From Dethiosulfatibacter sp. (GTDB lineage: Bacteria; Bacillota_A; Clostridia; Tissierellales; Dethiosulfatibacteraceae), in contig JAHRFV010000272.1 in assembly GCA_019084435.1 (NCBI GenBank), forward strand, positions 1 through 6,265: a stretch of DNA of 6,265 bases, in the 5' to 3' direction. Both the position numbers and the translations under genes were made by a program. Positions 1 through 5,976 of this stretch are shown one piece after another. Position 1 is the stretch's first letter, and each line of letters opens with the position of its first letter. The notes under the pieces were generated by a model that searched no databases, was not told the DNA's origin, and saw only the letters and a program-made list of their open reading frames with translations.

Positions 1-8
1 ATGGTAGT

Positions 9-24
9 TATAGTATACACTATA
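9..24. repeat. 6-bp inverted repeat TATAGT-ATAC-ACTATA
   Basis: A perfect inverted repeat with a 4-base spacer lies at the left edge. Its AT-rich symmetry resembles a small operator, and the minus strand around it has TATAGT/TATACT boxes that could serve as a -10 for a gene leaving the window to the left. No gene can be seen to connect it with, so the role is open. Confidence 0.3.
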
Positions 25-33
25 GCGGGGGTG

Positions 34-70
34 AGATGGTTGCAATTGGCCATCTTTTTCCTTTTTTTTT
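34..70 (+). terminator. Possible plus-strand intrinsic terminator
   Basis: AGATGG (34-39) pairs with CCATCT (50-55). The stem is followed by T runs at 55-59 and 62-70, interrupted by CC. This fits a rho-independent terminator for a rightward gene ending left of the window, which would make it convergent with trpB. The stem has only 6 bp and no gene end is visible inside the window, so the call is moderate. Confidence 0.45.
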
Positions 71-72
71 GT

Positions 73-106
73 AAAAAAACAGGACCCTCCGTTTAAGAGA
101 ATCCTG
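73..106 (-). terminator. Intrinsic terminator of trpB
   Basis: Read on the minus strand, CAGGATTCTC (106 to 97) pairs with GAGGGTCCTG (89 to 80) over 10 bp, including two G-U pairs, around a 7-base loop. Seven T residues follow directly (79 to 73). On the plus strand the G-U pairs become mismatches and no T tract follows 106, so the element acts in the trpB direction. It lies 44 bases past the trpB stop and makes trpB the last gene of its transcript. Confidence 0.85.
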
Positions 107-114
107 CTTTGTCT

Positions 115-142
115 AGGGGGCTATTTCCCGACAGCCCCTTTT
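115..142. terminator. GC-rich hairpin, possible second terminator
   Basis: AGGGGGCT (115-122) pairs with AGCCCCTT (133-140) across a 10-base loop. The plus-strand copy ends in TTTT (139-142), so it could stop rightward transcription. On the minus strand it lies just after the trpB stop but has no T tract, where it may instead protect the 3' end of the mRNA. Confidence 0.4.
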
Positions 143-149
143 ATATCAT

Positions 150-1325
150 TTAAGCACCCATCATATCTCTGACCTGTGCCACGTCCTTGTCTCCTCTGCC
201 TGATAGATTGACGATTATGATCTGGTCTTTAGCTGTTTCTTTTGCCAGCTTCATGCCGTGAGCCACTGCATGAGCACTTTCAAGAGCTGGGATAATTCCC
301 TCCACCTTTGACAATTCATAGAAGGCATCCAGTGCCTCGTCGTCTGTAACTGACGTGTATTGTCCTCTGCCACTCTCATTGTAGAATGAGTGCTCCGGTC
401 CAACCCCAGGGTAGTCCAACCCGGCGGCTATGGAGTGTACTGGTAGTGGTTCTCCATTTTTGTCCTGAAGGGTGTAGCACTTGAAACCATGGATGATTCC
501 AGGCGATCCGAGGGTGATCGATGCCGCATGATCCGGCGTATCCAGTCCTTTACCTGCTGGCTCGACTCCCACAATCTTCACGCTCTTGTCTCCATAAAAC
601 GGGTGAAACAATCCAATGGCATTGCTACCGCCTCCGACACATGCCACCACATAATCCGGCAGTCGTCCTTCCTGTTCCATAATCTGAGTCCTAGCCTCAA
701 TACCGATGATGCTTTGGAACTCTCTTACCATAACCGGATAGGGATGAGGCCCTACTGCAGATCCCAGAAGATAATAAGTATCATCAGCGTTTTGGACAAA
801 GTCTACAAGTGCTGCGTCGACTGCATCCTTAAGTGTTCTTGTACCTGTGGTTACCGGAACGACTTCAGCTCCCAACAGTTTCATCCTAAAGACATTCAAT
901 TCTTGTCTTATAGTGTCGATTTCCCCCATATAAATGATGCATTCCATTCCAAACATAGCACAGACAGTTGCCGTCGCCACGCCGTGCTGGCCTGCTCCAG
1001 TTTCGGCGATAATTCTTTTCTTACCCATTCTCTTAGCCAATAGAACCTGACCAATTGTGTTGTTAATCTTGTGTGCCCCTGTGTGGTTTAGGTCTTCTCT
1101 TTTCAGATAGATCTTTGCCCCGCCAATCTTATCTGACAGCCTCTCTGCGTAGTAAAGCGGATTGGGTCTTCCAGTGAATTGTCTATGGTAGTACATGAGT
1201 TCCTCTTTAAACTCAGGCTCTTCTATATATCGATAGAAGTTGTCTGCCACATCATCCAATACTGCCTTCAATACCTCTGGTACAAAAGTACCTCCAAATT
1301 GACCAAAAAACTCTTTTCTTTCCAT
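150..1325 (-). CDS. trpB: Tryptophan synthase beta chain (TrpB1 type)
   Basis: TrpB condenses indole with L-serine to give L-tryptophan, using pyridoxal phosphate, in the cytoplasm. The 391-residue product has the usual length for the TrpB1 class. The PLP lysine is K86 in [10 protein letters not shown]. The catalytic glutamate is E108 in AETGAGQHG. The phosphate-binding loop GGGSN is at 231-235, the GLDYPGVGP segment around D304, and the serine facing the pyridine nitrogen is S375 in LSGRGDKD. All key residues are present, so the enzyme should be active. The ATG has AAGGAGG (1334-1340) 8 bases upstream. TrpB1 normally pairs with TrpA, but here trpB has its own promoter, T-box and terminator and no trp gene beside it. 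TrpA would have to come from another locus, or the enzyme salvages free indole. Confidence 0.97.
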   Translation of the reverse strand: MERKEFFGQFGGTFVPEVLKAVLDDVADNFYRYIEEPEFKEELMYYHRQFTGRPNPLYYAERLSDKIGGAKIYLKREDLNHTGAHKINNTIGQVLLAKRMGKKRIIAETGAGQHGVATATVCAMFGMECIIYMGEIDTIRQELNVFRMKLLGAEVVPVTTGTRTLKDAVDAALVDFVQNADDTYYLLGSAVGPHPYPVMVREFQSIIGIEARTQIMEQEGRLPDYVVACVGGGSNAIGLFHPFYGDKSVKIVGVEPAGKGLDTPDHAASITLGSPGIIHGFKCYTLQDKNGEPLPVHSIAAGLDYPGVGPEHSFYNESGRGQYTSVTDDEALDAFYELSKVEGIIPALESAHAVAHGMKLAKETAKDQIIIVNLSGRGDKDVAQVRDMMGA

Positions 1326-1333
1326 TTTTGTTT

Positions 1334-1340
1334 CCTCCTT
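1334..1340 (-). promoter_or_regulatory. Ribosome binding site of trpB
   Basis: AAGGAGG on the minus strand sits 8 bases before the ATG. It is a full match to the anti-Shine-Dalgarno sequence and fixes the start. It lies after the attenuator hairpin, so its exposure depends on read-through of the T-box. Confidence 0.85.
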
Positions 1341-1372
1341 AGATTTAAGCGGAGAGTCGAGAAAGGGACATT

Positions 1373-1408
1373 AAAAAATCCCCTATCCATAGAAACTATG
1401 GATAGAGG
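1373..1408 (-). terminator. T-box attenuator (terminator) hairpin
   Basis: On the minus strand CCTCTATCCATAG (1408 to 1396) pairs with CTATGGATAGGGG (1392 to 1380) over 13 bp, with one G-U pair and a TTT loop. An A and six T residues (1378 to 1373) follow. Its 5' arm shares CCTCT (1408-1404) with the T-box antiterminator, so the two structures exclude each other. It stops transcription before trpB when tRNA-Trp is charged. Confidence 0.92.
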
Positions 1409-1647
1409 ACGAATAATCGCGGTGCCACCTCTTTTAATCTTATAAAAAGATTATCTCTTTCAGATACGGGAAAAATTCCGATATCCTATCTCTGTAACGG
1501 GAGAATCCCGGGCTTTCCTACTTTGAATTCAGAAGCCGCTCATAAGCCCATTCAACTATTCTTGAACTGTCGGATTTCCACCAGTACCGACTCTCTAGCA
1601 ATTCTCTGAACAATCTACTACTCTTACTCAACGCTTTTGTTTGATTT
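1380..1647 (-). promoter_or_regulatory. T-box riboswitch leader, Trp (UGG) specifier
   Basis: This leader fills most of the gap between trpB and the regulator gene. The conserved T-box AGGTGGCACCGCG is at 1430-1418. AGAGG (1432-1428) can pair with CCTCT (1408-1404) to form the antiterminator, leaving UGGC in the bulge. UGGC is complementary to GCCA, the expected acceptor end of a tRNA with discriminator G, as in bacterial tRNA-Trp. A Stem I arm GTCGG/CCGAC encloses a distal loop. The 3' side of Stem I carries GAA-UGG (TGG at 1550-1548), the position of the specifier codon, giving tryptophan. A Stem III-like hairpin GATAT...GTATC follows. Uncharged tRNA-Trp should stabilise the antiterminator and switch trpB on. 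The T-box, specifier and terminator are seen in the sequence; the mechanism is that of the family. Confidence 0.94.
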
Positions 1648-1653
1648 TAATAA

Positions 1654-1682
1654 ATTATAGTGAATTAATTTGCTGTTGTCAA
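1654..1682 (-). promoter_or_regulatory. Consensus sigma-A promoter of trpB
   Basis: TTGACA (1682-1677), a 17-base spacer and TATAAT (1659-1654) give a perfect match to both boxes at the ideal spacing. Transcription would begin near 1647, at the start of the T-box leader. The -35 box and part of the spacer lie inside the last codons of the upstream regulator gene, whose stop is at 1665-1667. No operator is evident, so control probably rests on the T-box. Confidence 0.85.
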
Positions 1683-3371
1683 GGGGTCATTCACCAATTT
1701 ATCCGCCATTTTCTTAAGAATCCAAGAACGAAATGCATTTTGTCCAATTTTAAAACGACCGTTTTCTGAAAATACAAGTGACCGCTGCTCAAGTTCCTCA
1801 CACAAACAACTAATTTCCAACTCATCTAAATTTATTATCTCACCTAAAATTTTTACTGAATGACCGTCTATGCATATGGATAGATAAGCTAGAATTTCCC
1901 AGGCACTCTTAGTTAGACCGGAGCTTTGCCGAGAAAACAAATCCTCTGCTCTCGTATCAGGTGTTTCCTCTACCGCCACCGGATAAGTCCCCCAAATTCT
2001 TGTCAATATCAGAGGATTGCCACGAGAAAGTCGGTAGGCCTGTTCAATTTGAGCATCAGTAATCCTATCCCCCATTCGATCGCGTAGAAAAATCTTCGTC
2101 TCATGAAGAGAGAAGGGTTTTAGTCCTATCCGCTCAAAAAGTCGATCCTTCTCACCAACTTCCAGCAGTTTCTGTAGAGAATCCCGGCATGGTGTTCTGC
2201 AGGAAATCAACATTGTAATACGTTGGCTATTCAGGATTCTCATCCATTCCAATAGACATGTTACACTTTCATCGTCAGCCCACTGCAGATCATCAATCAT
2301 CAGTACAACTGGCTGTCGCTCAGAAACCTTAGCTAGCGTATTACAAAGCAGTCTGAAGATTCCCTCGTCATCCTGTTTCTCAAGACTCATATAATCTTGT
2401 TGAATTTTTCCCATCCCAATCAGTTGAACTAGTATCTGGCGCCATAATTGCTGTGGATTGTTTTGCTGTGACAAAGAGCATGAAACTGTAATAATTAGAA
2501 ATTCATCCAACTCTTTATGCCTAGAAAAATATTGGAAAAGGTATGTGCGCCCCATTCCAACTACTCCTTCGATTAGAAGGTATCGATGTTTTTCAAAAGA
2601 TGTTCCATCTACTCTACAGGCATGAATCATCTTATTTACAACCCACTCCCTGGCAATTATAGTTTGTGCATTCGGATTAATAGCATCAATTGTGCTTTCA
2701 TTCCATTTGTTTAAGATTTGATAATATAAATTTGTTGTTTCTTTGAGCGGTGAAGTCCCTAATTCCTCCTTTAAATCATTACACAACTTAGCATATAGTT
2801 TAACTGCCTGACTATAGGCCTGTTCCTGCTCATATAATTGCATCAATTGGACAGCAACCGTTTCATTTGTATAGTCTGTAGCAAACATTCTCATTAGTAG
2901 GTTTTCTGCCTCTTGGATTCTTTTTTCGAGCTTGCTTCTTTCAGCCTGTCGATACAATAGCTCGCTTCGATGATTAGAGTAGCGAATCCGTTCTTGCTGA
3001 ATCCAATCTTCATACTCAGTATTATCATCCAGATAAAAATTTTTTAGAAATATGTCATCCGATTCATCCATTTTTTCTGTTAAAACAATGTCTGGGTGAA
3101 TTTGCAGAATTGATTTCCCATAAGACAAGATTAAATCACTACCTAAGTCATTACGAAGGCAGTATAGCGCATGACGTAATCTCTCTCGTCCATCTTCCAA
3201 AGTATGTTTAGGCCAAATCAGCTGAGCTAGTTTTTCTCGTGTCTCTCTCTGGGAACGAGCCAAATAGTAAAACAACGCCTCCTCTCTACGGTAAGAAAAT
3301 CTTACTGGATATTGATCAATCCAAACCATGGGTGTACCTGTCCATTTGATACAAATAGTTTTTTTCATCAT
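1665..3371 (-). CDS. SARP/AfsR-like regulator: winged helix, BTAD and ATPase
   Basis: This is a large cytoplasmic transcription factor of about 568 residues. Residues 20-97 form an OmpR-like winged helix with the pattern LAxLIWP...RxRLRxALxxLRxDL. Residues 105-225 match the BTAD helical repeat domain, including the EELGTSPLKET stretch. Residues 245-460 form a STAND/AAA-type ATPase with Walker A GVVGMGRT (269-276), Walker B VVLMIDDLQWAD (355-366) and a RGNPLIL motif (450-456). A further helical or winged region follows at 485-550. Walker A has Arg275 in place of the usual Lys. The start at 3371 is chosen because AGAGGAA precedes the two adjacent ATG codons; the ATG at 3419 has no ribosome site and lies upstream of the predicted transcription start. 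The gene diverges from the lyase-like pair and probably regulates it. The signal sensed is unknown. Confidence 0.88.
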   Translation of the reverse strand: MMKKTICIKWTGTPMVWIDQYPVRFSYRREEALFYYLARSQRETREKLAQLIWPKHTLEDGRERLRHALYCLRNDLGSDLILSYGKSILQIHPDIVLTEKMDESDDIFLKNFYLDDNTEYEDWIQQERIRYSNHRSELLYRQAERSKLEKRIQEAENLLMRMFATDYTNETVAVQLMQLYEQEQAYSQAVKLYAKLCNDLKEELGTSPLKETTNLYYQILNKWNESTIDAINPNAQTIIAREWVVNKMIHACRVDGTSFEKHRYLLIEGVVGMGRTYLFQYFSRHKELDEFLIITVSCSLSQQNNPQQLWRQILVQLIGMGKIQQDYMSLEKQDDEGIFRLLCNTLAKVSERQPVVLMIDDLQWADDESVTCLLEWMRILNSQRITMLISCRTPCRDSLQKLLEVGEKDRLFERIGLKPFSLHETKIFLRDRMGDRITDAQIEQAYRLSRGNPLILTRIWGTYPVAVEETPDTRAEDLFSRQSSGLTKSAWEILAYLSICIDGHSVKILGEIINLDELEISCLCEELEQRSLVFSENGRFKIGQNAFRSWILKKMADKLVNDPLTTAN

Positions 3372-3397
3372 CACATTCCTCTTGAAATCATAATAAC

Positions 3398-3426
3398 ATT
3401 CTATCAAATCTGTAATCATGAAACAA
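3398..3426 (-). promoter_or_regulatory. Likely promoter of the SARP-like regulator
   Basis: On the minus strand TTGTTT (3426-3421), a 17-base spacer and TAGAAT (3403-3398) make a reasonable sigma-A promoter. Transcription would begin near 3391, about 20 bases before the ATG at 3371. That excludes the longer reading from 3419. The -35 box lies 6 bases from the direct repeat at 3432, so a protein bound there could affect both directions. Confidence 0.5.
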
Positions 3427-3431
3427 GATTA

Positions 3432-3465
3432 TTAAACGAATTTTAAACGATAATAGTCTTATACT
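3432..3465 (+). promoter_or_regulatory. Activator-type promoter with SARP-like direct repeats
   Basis: TTAAACG occurs at 3432-3438 and again at 3443-3449, a 7-base repeat with a 4-base spacer and thus an 11-bp period. A -10 box TATACT lies at 3460-3465, 10 bases after the second repeat. No -35 box stands 17 bases upstream (the sequence there is CGAATT). Known SARP regulators bind heptamer direct repeats at 11-bp spacing that overlap a poor -35 region. The regulator encoded immediately to the left is the obvious candidate to bind here, and transcription would start near 3472. The repeat and spacing are seen; the binding is inferred. Confidence 0.6.
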
Positions 3466-3488
3466 TAAGATACATTTAGACCATAATG

Positions 3489-3495
3489 AAGGAGG
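3489..3495 (+). promoter_or_regulatory. Ribosome binding site that sets a TTG start
   Basis: AAGGAGG lies 8 bases before the TTG at 3504. It falls inside the reading frame that opens with the ATG at 3486, and that ATG has no ribosome site of its own. The TTG is therefore the more likely start. Confidence 0.75.
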
Positions 3496-3503
3496 TTATT
3501 ATA

Positions 3504-4754
3504 TTGCTAAATTATTTTGAACGCTGGCTTAAATCAGATTTTGAATGGAGCCTCATTGAAGAAGATGCGCACAATATGCTCCCAACTGACTATACGCCAG
3601 TTGAAGTAAAAGAACCACACGCTTTCACATCACCAGATGATGTGCCATGTCCCACGGAACTGAGTGCACTGATACTTGCCGCAGCCTATTGCAAGGCTGT
3701 CCAATCAGGGGAACAGGACACAGCCGAACGAGCAGCAACTTTGCTAAAAATCAAGAACTATCCTAAACTCTATCTTGAAAATGCCTCCGAAACTGATGTC
3801 ATTGCCCAACTATGTCAGGTTCTCTCAATCCAAGGTAGAAGCATATTAGCTGAAGGAAACCTTATTTCAGGTGTTGTTTCTTCATATGTTTGCATTCTTT
3901 CAGTTGACGCAGTTAAAACAGCAGATATTGCAATAGCAATGAATCTAGAGAGTATTCGCGGTGAGATGGGTGCCTTTGATTGCCGTCTGCATGACATTGC
4001 GCGTCCCTATCCCGGTCAGATCGCTTGTGCTGCCAATGTACGAAGACTGCTGCAGGGTAGTGAGATGGTGACAGATATCGGTCGTCAATCATTTGGGTAT
4101 GATACGCATCCTAGAGTACAAGACGCCATTTGCATTCGAGCAACGCCTCAAACTCATGGAGGTGTCCGCGACATCTTGACTTGGTGCTGCCAGAATGTGG
4201 CTGATATTACAGCTTCCGGATACCTGATTGAGTATTCCATGAATGCATTGATAACTGCTTTAGCAGACTTGGCACACATCAGCGAGCGGCGTGCGTTTCG
4301 TCTAAACGACACTCACTTGTCCTATGGTTTGCCAATGAATCTAGTCCCGGAAGGCGTGGGGCTTAATCACGGTTTTCCTGTAGTGCAGTCAAACCAAGCT
4401 GCATTTGTCGCGGAACTTAAATTGTTGGTACTGCCTACAACCGCCATCAAGAAAACCGTCACATGTATGTCATATTATGCTGCTAGCAAATTGCTACATG
4501 CACTTCCGCTTTTGCATAAAGTCTTAGCAATAGAACTTCTAATGTGTGCTCAGGGAATGGACATCGTTAAAACCAGACTTCCCAAATTCTCCTTTGGTAT
4601 TGGTACACAGGCAGTGCTGACTGAGCTTCGAAAAACAGTGCCTCTGATGACAGAAAATCGATTTGTTAGTCCTGATATGATAGAGGTTGAAAGATTGATA
4701 CAAAAAAAAATATTGCTTGACGCTGCTAACCTTTCCGTCGGGCCACTAATGTGA
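3504..4754 (+). CDS. HAL/PAL-family homologue, subunit A (MIO-less)
   Basis: This 416-residue protein belongs to the aromatic amino acid lyase (histidase) family but is shorter than the usual 500 or so residues. Recognisable blocks are ESIRGEMGAFDCRLH (149-163), RPYPGQ (167-172), VQDAICIRATPQTHG (205-219), SERR (260-263), GLNHGF...NQAAFVAELK (286-306), VLAIELLMCAQGMD (340-353) and ENRFVSPDM (384-392). By alignment to P. putida HutH, Gln277 and Arg283 are kept (Q206, R212), while Tyr280 is Ile209. The N-terminal domain is very diverged: no YGxNTG loop, no HAAG, and NASET (93-97) where the MIO Ala-Ser-Gly should lie. The NPL and QEDH motifs are deleted. It cannot be a normal ammonia-lyase alone. 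Eighteen bases separate it from B, so the two are co-transcribed and probably form a complex. Start is TTG. Substrate unknown. Confidence 0.85.
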   Translation: MLNYFERWLKSDFEWSLIEEDAHNMLPTDYTPVEVKEPHAFTSPDDVPCPTELSALILAAAYCKAVQSGEQDTAERAATLLKIKNYPKLYLENASETDVIAQLCQVLSIQGRSILAEGNLISGVVSSYVCILSVDAVKTADIAIAMNLESIRGEMGAFDCRLHDIARPYPGQIACAANVRRLLQGSEMVTDIGRQSFGYDTHPRVQDAICIRATPQTHGGVRDILTWCCQNVADITASGYLIEYSMNALITALADLAHISERRAFRLNDTHLSYGLPMNLVPEGVGLNHGFPVVQSNQAAFVAELKLLVLPTTAIKKTVTCMSYYAASKLLHALPLLHKVLAIELLMCAQGMDIVKTRLPKFSFGIGTQAVLTELRKTVPLMTENRFVSPDMIEVERLIQKKILLDAANLSVGPLM

Positions 4755-4772
4755 TATGAGGGGGAAACATCT

Positions 4773-5903
4773 ATGAATATCTATGAAATTGACGGATACA
4801 ACTTAACCATGAAGCAAATCGAGATAATACTTAGTGATCCGGACAGCAAGGTACGGTTATCTGCCGAAGCTGCACATAAATGCCGCGCGAGTCGTAAACA
4901 AATCGATCGATGGTTGCAAAAAGATGCTCCCATCGTTTACGGTGTTAACACGGGATTAGGAAATCTAAAAGATGTGGTTGTTCCACCCGAACAGCATATT
5001 CAATGGAACAAGTGTCTACCCTATCCTCATGCCGCTGGAATGGGTGATTATTTGCCTGCGCCCATTACGCGTTTATCACTCTTATTACGTGCTAATGTAC
5101 TGGCTCGTTCTTTCTCTGCTGTACGTGTAGAATTAATTGAACGTCTTCTTGATTTGTTTAATCACAAAATATCTCCTGCTGTGCATAGTGAAGGTTCAAC
5201 CGGCCTAAGTGATTTAGCACCTCTAGCACAATGCATCATGGTAATAGCTGGGCTTGAAGATGCTACTGCTTATTATAACGGTGAACTAATGCCAGCAAAA
5301 CAAGCCCTCACAAAGGTAGGGTTAGAACCAACCTTTGATCTAGAATGCAAAGAGGTATTAGCAATAATGAATGGATCTACTATGACTCAAGCAATTGCAG
5401 TCTATTCTTTTATAGAATTTGAAGACTTGTTCGCCAGACACACGTCATTGTTCAAAGATACAATAATATCTGATAAGCTATCCGCCTATAATAGGACTGT
5501 TGAGTTTGCACGTGAGATTCTAAACTTTGAAAACAACATTTCCTGTGACAATCCCCTATTATTTGAGACGGATTTCAATGAATATGAAGCTGTCATGGGT
5601 TGCAATTGTAGCAATACTCAGGTTGGATATATATTAGACCTGATGAGTATTATCGTCTGTGAGATGGGTAGCGATATAGACTCCATTATACACAGTATAG
5701 AGGAATACGCGAAGGAGACCTCCTCTCATTTAATGGCTAAGCTTAAGACAGCGTCCATGCAGGTGAGTGCAGATTCCATACCTACTAAGTCTGGACAGGA
5801 GGATCATGTGGAGTTCAGTTTCACTGCTTCCAAGAAATTTCTTCACGGTGTTCGAATACTAAAAATCCTTCATCAGATATCCGCTGATTATAAATGCGTC
5901 TGA
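4773..5903 (+). CDS. HAL/PAL-family homologue, subunit B (MIO-less)
   Basis: A 376-residue protein of the histidase/phenylalanine ammonia-lyase family. It keeps the N-terminal active-site motifs: Y56 in YGVNTGLG (HutH Tyr53), H86 in HAAG (His83) and N200 in MNGS (Asn195). It also keeps NPLLF (260-264) and SGQEDHV (340-346; HutH Gln413-Glu414). The MIO-forming block reads GSTGLSDLAPLA (141-152) where active enzymes have GSxGASGDLAPLA; one codon is missing and the Ala-Ser-Gly triad is gone. About 60 residues between the Asn-Gly-Ser and NPL motifs are absent, the stretch that carries HutH Tyr280 and Arg283 and that subunit A retains. GAGGGGG 8 bases before the ATG supports the start. B follows A by 18 bases with no terminator between them. 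It is probably one half of a heteromer with A. Whether it deaminates anything is unknown. Confidence 0.87.
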   Translation: MNIYEIDGYNLTMKQIEIILSDPDSKVRLSAEAAHKCRASRKQIDRWLQKDAPIVYGVNTGLGNLKDVVVPPEQHIQWNKCLPYPHAAGMGDYLPAPITRLSLLLRANVLARSFSAVRVELIERLLDLFNHKISPAVHSEGSTGLSDLAPLAQCIMVIAGLEDATAYYNGELMPAKQALTKVGLEPTFDLECKEVLAIMNGSTMTQAIAVYSFIEFEDLFARHTSLFKDTIISDKLSAYNRTVEFAREILNFENNISCDNPLLFETDFNEYEAVMGCNCSNTQVGYILDLMSIIVCEMGSDIDSIIHSIEEYAKETSSHLMAKLKTASMQVSADSIPTKSGQEDHVEFSFTASKKFLHGVRILKILHQISADYKCV

Positions 5904-5908
5904 TAGAT

Positions 5909-5936
5909 TTGACATTTCCGGAATATAAACTATAAT
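5909..5936 (+). promoter_or_regulatory. Consensus promoter before the ferredoxin/ASKHA gene
   Basis: TTGACA (5909-5914), a 16-base spacer and TATAAT (5931-5936) match both sigma-A boxes exactly. The start would be near 5943, about 34 bases before the ATG at 5977. The spacer contains the palindrome TTCCGGAA (5916-5923), which could be an operator. No terminator is seen after gene B, so the downstream gene may be read both from this promoter and by read-through. Confidence 0.7.
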
Positions 5937-5976
5937 CATACCTAGATAAACTTTGATTCTCATACTGGAGTGAACT

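Noticed and set aside
489..1043. Plus-strand open frame of 184 codons opposite trpB
   Set aside because: It is antisense to a well-conserved trpB, has no family signature, and has no promoter.
1179..1445. Plus-strand open frame across the trpB start and T-box
   Set aside because: It overlaps trpB and the structured T-box leader on the other strand; it is a by-product of these.
3372..3419. A longer start (ATG at 3419) for the SARP-like regulator
   Set aside because: It has no ribosome site and lies upstream of the predicted transcription start, while AGAGGAA precedes the ATG pair at 3371-3366.
3815..3997. Minus-strand 60-codon frame inside gene A
   Set aside because: It is antisense to conserved family sequence and has no ribosome site that would set it apart.
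4702..4710. Run of nine A in gene A as a programmed frameshift site
   Set aside because: Both shifted frames stop within a few codons to about 15 codons and give no useful extension; it encodes ordinary Gln-Lys-Lys near the C-terminus.
3504..5903. A single histidase gene split by a frameshift or stop into two pieces
   Set aside because: The C-terminal-like half comes first and the N-terminal-like half second, each has its own ribosome site, and both span overlapping parts of the family alignment. A broken gene would keep the normal order without overlap.
4773..5903. Calling gene B hutH or a phenylalanine ammonia-lyase
   Set aside because: The MIO triad and the central block with the Tyr280 and Arg283 equivalents are absent, so a catalytic name is not supported.
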